Below, piece after piece: positions 1-7,400 of a stretch of 25,500 nucleotides of DNA. This DNA comes from JAJTYI01 sp964420145 (GTDB lineage Bacteria; Patescibacteriota; Dojkabacteria; B142; OLB20): the NCBI GenBank assembly GCA_964420145.1, contig CAYQRB010000013.1:1-25500 (forward strand). The letters are read 5' to 3'. The notes beneath the pieces are model-generated. The model worked only from the letters and a program-made list of their open reading frames with translations. It was not told the DNA's origin and did not search any database. Each line of letters starts with the position of its first letter. Position 1 is the first letter of the stretch. Position numbers and translations under genes: made by a program.

Positions 1-1
1 A

Positions 2-3000
2 CTTATTTACCTCGCAAACCAAACAATCCAAACAAGTCAGGATGTTGAGGCCACCACCACTACTTACAAAAAATGGGATGAGATTACTTTGGAGTTTACA
101 GGTTCTCATGCAAACTTAAGTCAAAATAGCTCAAGCCCTAACCCCTTCCTTGACTACCGTCTTAGTGTTGTTTTTACCAACGGAGAAAAAACCTACACAG
201 TTCCTGGGTATTTTGTGGGAGATGGTCTTGGCGGATCTGGAAGTAAATGGAGAGCACATTTTACTGCCGATAGAGATGGTATATGGACATATACAGCCAC
301 CCTAACCTCAGGATCCAATGTTGCAGTTAACGGAGGAGGTAGTCGTATAGATATCACTCCATCAAATGGAAGCTTTCAGGTTTCTGGAGAATCCAATGCC
401 GGCGGACTCTACTCTAGTTGCGGACGACTTCAGTATGTCGAGAAACACTACCTAGAATGTTCAAAGACCGGGAAATCCTGGGTCAAAGGAGGAACAAATA
501 GTCCGGAAAATTTCCTTGCAGGAGCCGACACAGGGCAGGAAGCCAATATCAAAACTGTAATTGATTATCTTGGTTCACAAGAGGTTAATTCAATTTACTT
601 CCTACCAAACAACATTGGTGGGGATGGGAAAGGTGATACCCACCCATTTGCATTTAACTTCACAAGCGTAGGTGCCGTTACTTATGATAACCTCACCCAT
701 TATAATGTCGCACGAATGAGTAAGTGGAATGAAATTTTCAACTATGCTCTTAAAAAGGGAATATCTTTAGAATTCGTTCTAAATGAAACAGAGTCAGAAA
801 ATAGAGAACTCCTTGGCACAACACTAACAACCCAGAGAAAACTCTTTTATAGAGAATTAGTTGCTAGATATTCACACCTCCCTGCAGTGCGGTGGATTAT
901 AATTGAAGAAAATACATTTTCTAACGAACAACTCAAATCGTTTGCAGGATACATCAAGGAGACAGATCCCTATAAGCATCCTATCGCAGTACATACTCCT
1001 GTCGATTATTTGGATTTCTACCAAGGATTGGTTGGAAACCCTAGCTTTGATTCGGCTTCTATCCAATTTTATACAAAATCTAATAGTTCCGATAATGCAT
1101 CTAGTTTTACCGAAACCTGGAGACAAAAATCATCAACAGCAAACAGACCATGGGTTATAGATCTAGATGAAGCAATCTTAAAAGAAGATAGTAGATTTGG
1201 GATGACAAAAGAAAATATGGACGACTTAAGAAGAAGGGTTTTATACCCCGGATACTTCTCAGGGGGTAATATCTCCTGGTACTATGGATATGAACAAGAC
1301 CTAGGTATATCTTTATGGAAATTCCAAGAGAGAGAACCTATGTGGAAATGGATGAGTTCGGCGAGACGACTCCTTTCAGAGTTCCCTGCTATAGCAAACT
1401 TCAAACCAGGAGACGATCTCATAATCTCTCAAAGACATGGGGGAGGAAAAACCCAAGTTTACTATGATACGGGGAAAACATTTCTTGTCTATATGGGAAA
1501 GACCGTCAACGGGGAAAATGCAACAATCAATCTATCTTCGGCAAACGGCAAACAACTAACTATGCAATGGTTTAATCCACGAACAGGCCTATACCATGGC
1601 TCTCCAGCAAATATTACTCCATCTAGTAACTTTATTATAGGGGCAAGCCCTCAAGCGGGATCAGGAGATCGTGAGGATTGGGTTGTAGCCTTTAAATCAC
1701 AAGATTCTTCGAACCCTACAGAAAATCGTGCGTATTTTGAGAATAACGGCCTCATAGTAATCCAACCAGAAACAAAACCTATGGGTCCAGGTTGGGTAGC
1801 AGGAACAACAGTAGGAGGATATACAGGACCTGGTTATATTAAATATGACGGCCCTGATTATTTTGTAGCTCCAGGTAATAGTACTATGGAGTATAAAATT
1901 AATATTACAAAACCTGGAAGATATCTCATTAAATTAAGATCCAACAAAAAAAATCCAAACGCTAGTGAGGAGAACGATGTTTGGCTAAAAGTTGATGATG
2001 GCACATGGTACAAAACATATAATGGACATCCGTCTTCGAATCAATGGGTCTGGAATACCCAATACGAAATAGTACATCACGAGAATATTCCTGAAGCATA
2101 TGCAGACCTTACCACAGGAATACATTCATTATATCTCTCAGGACGCTCCAAGGGATTTTATATTGATCGAATACATTTATATCTTCCTAATATTGTAAAT
2201 GATCCCCTAAACCTAGATCACCCCGAATCTGAATATAGGGAAATGACGACATCTCCATTATCCTGTAACAGCACATGTTCAACTAATACACAATGTAGTA
2301 ATACTAATCCTAATTGGTTTTGCTCCCAACAATATACTTTGGGGACTTGGATAGATAATTCTTTATCTATCGCAAGTATTCAATATATTGAAAATGGGGT
2401 TACAAAGACCGATTCTGGGACAAATTATGGTCTCAATCAATACATTGATAATGGGACGAGAAAACAGCATTTAATTAAAAGTAACAAAATTTTTTATAGA
2501 ACAGAGACTCCAGGCGTTGGATGGTCATCATGGACGAATGTAACCCCAAATGTCTCCAATGTCGGATGTGATTTGTATAATGATTGTGGAGGAAATATTG
2601 TTGGCTTTAACTCTTATATAAAACCAGACGGGAAGACTGAACAACACCTACTACGAAGAAATACAACTTCATATAAAATTTTTTCTAGGAATAATGATAA
2701 CGGTTGGTCACTATGGGAAGATGTAACTTCCCATACAAGTTCTGTGGGGAGTGGACTGATGACAAACTTTACTTCATATGTACACAGTGACGGTTATATA
2801 TTACAAAGTATTGTTCGAGGAGGAGTGTTATGGGAAAGGACAAACCTGGGAGGGTGGCAACCTTGGTCAATCAATGAGGACTTATCCAGTTGTGCAGGAA
2901 CAGGAACGAATAAGTGTGGAAATGGAACATTAATATCGATCGAACGCTCTATACTCTCGGATGGAACAGATGTTTTACACCTATTCAGAGAAAACAACAA

Positions 3001-4192
3001 ACATTACGCAAGATTAGCATCCCCTGCTGATAAAAGATGTCGACTAAAAACAAACCCTGTATCTACCAGCTGTTCCCCTGCACCTACCACTACTCCAACT
3101 CCTACTGCTACGGCAACACCTACACCTACACCTACACCTACAAACACCCCAACTAATACTTCTGTTCCCGGAGATACAACCCCACCACCTACTGCATTGA
3201 CCTGTACAAAGACACATACACTAGCAAACAACGCTATACTTAACTCCAATGTCGTCTATAAAATTAAGTTAAACAATGGGGCCCTTAGCCCAGACGGAAC
3301 AGTTATTGTAAGAGACGACTATGATGATGATTTAGAAATAGTCGAGAAGCCTGCCTGGTGTACAGCAAAAACCTCTGCTGTCCAAAGTGCCGTACTTGGT
3401 ATATCTGATACCTATTCTGAAAGAGGATCTGTTCTTGTAAGTATATTGTTCTTCTCACTACTAGCAGGAGGTGCTACCTATCTAATAGTATTACGAAATA
3501 GAGAAAAAATAGGTTGGAAACTAATCAAAGAAAAACCATACCTAGCAGGAATTCTAGCTACTGGAGCAGTACTTGTAGTAGGTTCTATTTATTTCCTAAT
3601 TACACAGGAAGATGTATCTCCTACCGATACTCCTGCACTCTCTACCGAGAAGTACCTAGAGTGTAATGTCCCTGCGGGTACCGATACAATAACCTATACT
3701 ATGAAGATTAAAGGAACTGTTGGGAGTACAATAAACAATACTGCAGAAGTAAAAACGGGAACAAGCCCCTCAGTTAAGACTTGCTCTACCAGTTTTGTAA
3801 TAAAATCTGCTGGAGATACTGCCACACCAACCCCTACTAAGGATCCATCCGTTACTCCTAGTGTTACGCCGACAATGACAAATACTCCTGTCCCTACTCC
3901 CACAAAAGAGGAGCCACCTATTACGACAGAACCACCAGTAGGATTTATCTGTGGGCCCGCAGATACTAACGGCAACGGCTATTTTGATATTATTGACTTT
4001 GGAGGTCGTTATGTAGGATTTGCTTCTAACTATCAAAAAACCTGTGATGACACTGAGGAGATGAGACAAACATATAGTCCTTGTGGTGGGAAAGATGTAG
4101 TACCGGATCAATATGGAAACTTTGGAAAAATTGATATCCTTGACTTCCAAAGTTTTGCACAAAGATATAATAGCAAAATATGTGATCTTTAA
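2..4192 (+). CDS. Giant secreted multidomain glycoside hydrolase-like/adhesin protein with C-terminal dockerin-like module (5' partial)
   Basis: The frame is open from the window edge, so the true start and any signal peptide lie upstream; 1396 residues are visible. Domains in order (nt): a DUF5060-like beta-sandwich (about 65-370, KWDEITLEFTG); a DUF4038-like TIM-barrel of the apiosidase/glycoside hydrolase type (about 450-1430, GGTNSPENFLAGAD); a Collagen_bind_2-like cap (about 1440-1710, WFNPRTGLYHG); a malectin/CBM-like sandwich (about 1730-2200); four lectin-propeller-like repeats (about 2420-3030); a Pro/Thr linker; a DUF11-like domain interrupted by two membrane helices (about 3200-3810); a second Pro/Thr linker; and a dockerin-like pair of EF-hand loops (DTNGNGYFDIID and DQYGNFGKIDILD). 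It probably binds or cleaves polysaccharide at the cell surface. Domain names are from motif memory; the substrate and catalytic residues are not determined. Confidence 0.85.
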   Translation, partial: LIYLANQTIQTSQDVEATTTTYKKWDEITLEFTGSHANLSQNSSSPNPFLDYRLSVVFTNGEKTYTVPGYFVGDGLGGSGSKWRAHFTADRDGIWTYTATLTSGSNVAVNGGGSRIDITPSNGSFQVSGESNAGGLYSSCGRLQYVEKHYLECSKTGKSWVKGGTNSPENFLAGADTGQEANIKTVIDYLGSQEVNSIYFLPNNIGGDGKGDTHPFAFNFTSVGAVTYDNLTHYNVARMSKWNEIFNYALKKGISLEFVLNETESENRELLGTTLTTQRKLFYRELVARYSHLPAVRWIIIEENTFSNEQLKSFAGYIKETDPYKHPIAVHTPVDYLDFYQGLVGNPSFDSASIQFYTKSNSSDNASSFTETWRQKSSTANRPWVIDLDEAILKEDSRFGMTKENMDDLRRRVLYPGYFSGGNISWYYGYEQDLGISLWKFQEREPMWKWMSSARRLLSEFPAIANFKPGDDLIISQRHGGGKTQVYYDTGKTFLVYMGKTVNGENATINLSSANGKQLTMQWFNPRTGLYHGSPANITPSSNFIIGASPQAGSGDREDWVVAFKSQDSSNPTENRAYFENNGLIVIQPETKPMGPGWVAGTTVGGYTGPGYIKYDGPDYFVAPGNSTMEYKINITKPGRYLIKLRSNKKNPNASEENDVWLKVDDGTWYKTYNGHPSSNQWVWNTQYEIVHHENIPEAYADLTTGIHSLYLSGRSKGFYIDRIHLYLPNIVNDPLNLDHPESEYREMTTSPLSCNSTCSTNTQCSNTNPNWFCSQQYTLGTWIDNSLSIASIQYIENGVTKTDSGTNYGLNQYIDNGTRKQHLIKSNKIFYRTETPGVGWSSWTNVTPNVSNVGCDLYNDCGGNIVGFNSYIKPDGKTEQHLLRRNTTSYKIFSRNNDNGWSLWEDVTSHTSSVGSGLMTNFTSYVHSDGYILQSIVRGGVLWERTNLGGWQPWSINEDLSSCAGTGTNKCGNGTLISIERSILSDGTDVLHLFRENNKHYARLASPADKRCRLKTNPVSTSCSPAPTTTPTPTATATPTPTPTPTNTPTNTSVPGDTTPPPTALTCTKTHTLANNAILNSNVVYKIKLNNGALSPDGTVIVRDDYDDDLEIVEKPAWCTAKTSAVQSAVLGISDTYSERGSVLVSILFFSLLAGGATYLIVLRNREKIGWKLIKEKPYLAGILATGAVLVVGSIYFLITQEDVSPTDTPALSTEKYLECNVPAGTDTITYTMKIKGTVGSTINNTAEVKTGTSPSVKTCSTSFVIKSAGDTATPTPTKDPSVTPSVTPTMTNTPVPTPTKEEPPITTEPPVGFICGPADTNGNGYFDIIDFGGRYVGFASNYQKTCDDTEEMRQTYSPCGGKDVVPDQYGNFGKIDILDFQSFAQRYNSKICDL
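2420..3030 (+). repeat. Four degenerate lectin-propeller-like repeats within the giant secreted protein
   Basis: The translated segment repeats a pattern of about 45-70 residues: a (Y/S)-x-x-DG turn, then Q/H-x-L-x-R, then an aromatic/Arg strand, then GW-x-x-W. Clear copies carry VGWSSWTNVT, NGWSLWEDVT and GGWQPWSI; the fourth copy (SDGTDVLHLFRENNKHYAR) lacks the tryptophans. This resembles PLL-like or tectonin-type sugar-binding beta-propeller blades. The repeat is at protein level only; the DNA copies have diverged. Confidence 0.5.
3427..3603 (+). other. Two-helix membrane hairpin inserted in a DUF11-like domain
   Basis: Two hydrophobic stretches, VLVSILFFSLLAGGATYLIV and YLAGILATGAVLVVGSIYFL, are separated by a basic loop (RNREKIGWKLIKEKP). 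They sit between two halves of one DUF11-like Cys-containing beta-sandwich (KPAWCTAK before, YLECNVPAG and NTAEVKT after). The basic loop between the helices suggests it faces the cytoplasm, so both flanking regions would be outside the membrane and the protein would be anchored mid-chain. Confidence 0.65.
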
Positions 4193-4249
4193 CGCTGTAA
4201 ATCTAATACCTCTACCAAATTTAACGATACGAATACTATCAACATAGGT

Positions 4250-4255
4250 TATAAT
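4250..4255 (+). promoter_or_regulatory. -10 element (TATAAT) for the DUF1232 gene
   Basis: A perfect TATAAT ends 22 nt before the ATG at 4278. No convincing -35 is seen. It would give a leader of about 15 nt with no Shine-Dalgarno motif. Confidence 0.45.
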
Positions 4256-4277
4256 ATAAATTACTTAGAAGTCTTTT

Positions 4278-4460
4278 ATGTTAAAATTCATACGCGAAAA
4301 TTGGTTAATTATTCTGTCTGCAATTTATATCGTAAGCCCTTTTGATATAATTCCCGACTTCATTGTAGGTATGGGGCTTACAGATGATATTGCTGTAGTA
4401 GCTGGTAATATCTTGGTTAAACTTATTCAAAGTAAACGCAATACCAAGAGCAAACAATAG
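4278..4460 (+). CDS. DUF1232 (YkvA-like) small membrane protein
   Basis: A 60-residue protein. Residues 8-52 match the DUF1232 signature: a hydrophobic helix (WLIILSAIYIVSPFDIIPDF) followed by GLTDDIAVVAG, closely resembling the family's Y-x-x-SP-D-x-IPD-x-x-x-x-x-G-x-x-DD core. The family's biochemical role is unknown; members are small membrane-associated proteins. The C-terminus is basic (KRNTKSKQ) and probably cytoplasmic. It lies 85 nt after the giant secreted protein and 35 nt before IleRS, each with its own TATAAT-like element, so it may be its own transcription unit. ATG start; no Shine-Dalgarno motif. Confidence 0.8.
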   Translation: MLKFIRENWLIILSAIYIVSPFDIIPDFIVGMGLTDDIAVVAGNILVKLIQSKRNTKSKQ

Positions 4461-4464
4461 ATGC

Positions 4465-4470
4465 TATAAT
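4465..4470 (+). promoter_or_regulatory. -10 element (TATAAT) for ileS
   Basis: A perfect TATAAT lies in the short gap after the DUF1232 stop and ends 25 nt before the ileS ATG. The implied leader is about 18 nt, far too short for a T-box. No -35 match. Confidence 0.45.
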
Positions 4471-4495
4471 CTGACTTCTGTTTAATCTACTTACA

Positions 4496-7400
4496 ATGTT
4501 TAAACCTGTTGACCCTAAACAAAACTTTCCCGAACTAGAAGAAAAAATTACAAAATTTTGGAAAAACAAGCAGATATTTAAGAAGTCTATACAAAACCGA
4601 AACCCCAAAAATAGCTATATTTTTTATGACGGGCCACCGTTTATCACCGGAACCCCCCACTATGGCTCACTATTACCTAGTATTGCAAAAGATGTAGTCC
4701 CTCGATACCACACCTTGCGTGGGAAACGAGTAGAAAGAATCTGGGGTTGGGATTGTCACGGATTACCTATCGAAACAAAAGTTGAAAAAAAATTAGGAAT
4801 TCGAAATCGACGAGAGATTGAAAAATACGGAGTTCAAAGATTTATAGATGAATGCTACAACTATACCCGTGATACCTCTGCCGAATGGAGGTGGTATATA
4901 GATAAAATTGGTCGCTGGGTAGATATGGACAATGCTTATCGTACAATGGATCAAGACTATATGGAATCTGTTATGTGGATTTTCAAACAACTCTATAAGA
5001 AAGATTTGATTTACAAAGGTATTAGAACCTCTTTGTTTTGTACTCGTTGCGGAACACCTGTTTCTAACTTTGAAATTGCAATGGATAATTCCTATACAGA
5101 TATGGAGGATCCAGCAGTAACAGTTAAATTCCCTGTCACTACACCAGGTAAATTTCAAGGGAAATCAATACTTGCGTGGACGACTACTCCGTGGACGCTA
5201 CCATCAAACAAGGCATTGATTGTTGATCCAAAAGAAAATTATGTTGTAGCAAAAGTACAAAAACTAGAAATAGAGCTTGAACAGGGATGGTTAGTAGGAG
5301 AACTACCAGCGGATTTAAAAAAAGTTAAAAGATCTGAAATTACCCAAGCGTATTTTGATGACTACATTGACGAAAATGGTATTAAACCAAGAGATACCAG
5401 GGTTAGAAAAATTGATGATAATTATGAGTTCACTGTTAAATATTACGCAGGTTCTGAGAAAGAAACCGGACAACTGATCGAAAAAACCAGGAAAATTGAT
5501 AAAGACGAATATATTGAGCTTGTTAAAAAGGCAAATAAAAAAGTTGTCAAAACACGCTATTACTACCCTCTTGAAAATGGTCTATCTGCAGAAATTGATG
5601 TTTACCGAAATCAGCACGATGGAATCAATATTGTGGAAGTAGAATTTTCTTCTTTGTCTAAATTAAATAATTTCACACCACCTAAGTGGTTCGGCAAAGA
5701 AATCACGGATTCCAACGCCTGTTATCCTCCGTATATGGCAAATCGAACCGTAGAAGAACTCAAAAAAGAATTGGGGAGTTACGAGCAGACTGAGCACAAC
5801 TACGACGAGCAAGTACAAGAAGACGAAGTAATCCTTGCAAAAAAACGCGTGGAATATATGTTTAAAGATATAGATTATGTAATTACTGAAGAATTTAAAG
5901 GAAAAGAATTGCTTGGACTTAGCTACACCCCACCATTTTCGTATTTCCTCACAGAAAAAGGCGAACACCAGGTTTACAGTTACGAAGGAATGGTACATAT
6001 GGAAGAAGGTACAGGCATTGTCCACTCTGCCCCCGGTTTTGGAGATATCGACACAGAAATGGGTCAGTACTATAAGCTCACAATTGCTATGAGTATTGCA
6101 GATGATGGGAAATATCTTCCAGTAGTGAAAGATTTTGAAGGTATGTATGTCAAGGATGCCGATTCGGTTATCACGGAAAACCTCAACTCCAGAGACTTGC
6201 TTTTCAAATCAGAGCGTATAGTTCACAGATATCCATATTGCTACAGATGCGAGACTCCACTGATTCACAAAGCCCAGCCATCATGGTTTATCAACATCGA
6301 TAAAATCCGTAAAGACCTACTGAAAAATAACGAAGAGATTAACTGGGTTCCGGAACATTTAAAAAATGGTAGATTCAAAAAAGGAATTGAAGTAGCTCCA
6401 GACTGGGGAATCTCCCGCACAAGATTTTGGGCAACTCCGATGCCAGTCTGGCAAAGAGAAGAAAACGGGGAAATTGTTGAAACTTTAGTAGTTTCAGATA
6501 GAGATGAGCTTCGAGCAAATTCAGTCCAGCCAATTACTAAATTAACTTTAGTTCGTCACGCAGATGACAATGAAGCACCAAACAATTCAGAAAAACTCAC
6601 TTCACTAGGAACAAAACAAGCTAAAGCAGTTGCAGATAGGTTTAAAAATATAAGTATTGACGCGATTCTTTCAGGTTCCGCCAATAGAGCCGTTCAAACT
6701 ATCGAGCCTCTAGCAAAAGCTCTAAACAAATCTGTAAAAATTCATGACTTATTCACTGTTTCGGACATTAAACCGACCCTTTTAAGATTGTTAGATAAAT
6801 ATGATGCAGCCTCTTACAGCGAATTACCTGAGTCTGAATTATCTGAAGCATTATCTACAATTATTGCTTCTACTCGTAAAGAATTAACTAAATTCCTGAA
6901 AGAAAACCAAGGGAAACATATTATTGCTTCTACCCACGGGGAAAACATTGCAGTTATAAAACACCTCACAGAAGGGAAAAAGTTGACAGAGGTATTTTCA
7001 AGCAAACCAAAATTGTCCGAGAGTGTAGATCTCTACTTCCTGGGAGAAGAATTATTAGACCTGCACAGACCTAAAATAGATAAAGTCACTCTGAAAGGCA
7101 AAACCGGTGAACTTACCCGCGTCAAAGAAGTTTTGGATGTTTGGATGGATAGCGCTTCTATGCCCTACGCTTCTAAACATTATCCTTTTGAGAACAAACA
7201 ATCCTTTGAAGAAAACTACCCAGCTGATTTTATCGTTGAATACATAGCACAAACCAGAGCTTGGTTTTATGTAATGCATGTTGTCTCCACAGCACTAATG
7301 GACCAGCCATCCTTTACAAATGTTATAACCACAGGGGTAATATCGGGTAATGACGGGAGGAAAATGAGTAAAAGCTATGGAAACTACCCTGATCCCAGAG

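Noticed and set aside
3116..3139. ACACCT tandem repeat (four copies)
   Set aside because: It encodes a Thr-Pro linker, so it is low-complexity coding sequence and not a separate element. Slippage in frame is possible but not shown.
3004..3975. Antisense open frames rich in Val/Gly opposite the Pro/Thr linkers
   Set aside because: They mirror the biased ACA/CCT codons of the real gene and have no domain or start signal.
4461..4495. T-box or other riboswitch before ileS
   Set aside because: Only 35 nt separate the genes, and the TATAAT there leaves a leader of about 18 nt.
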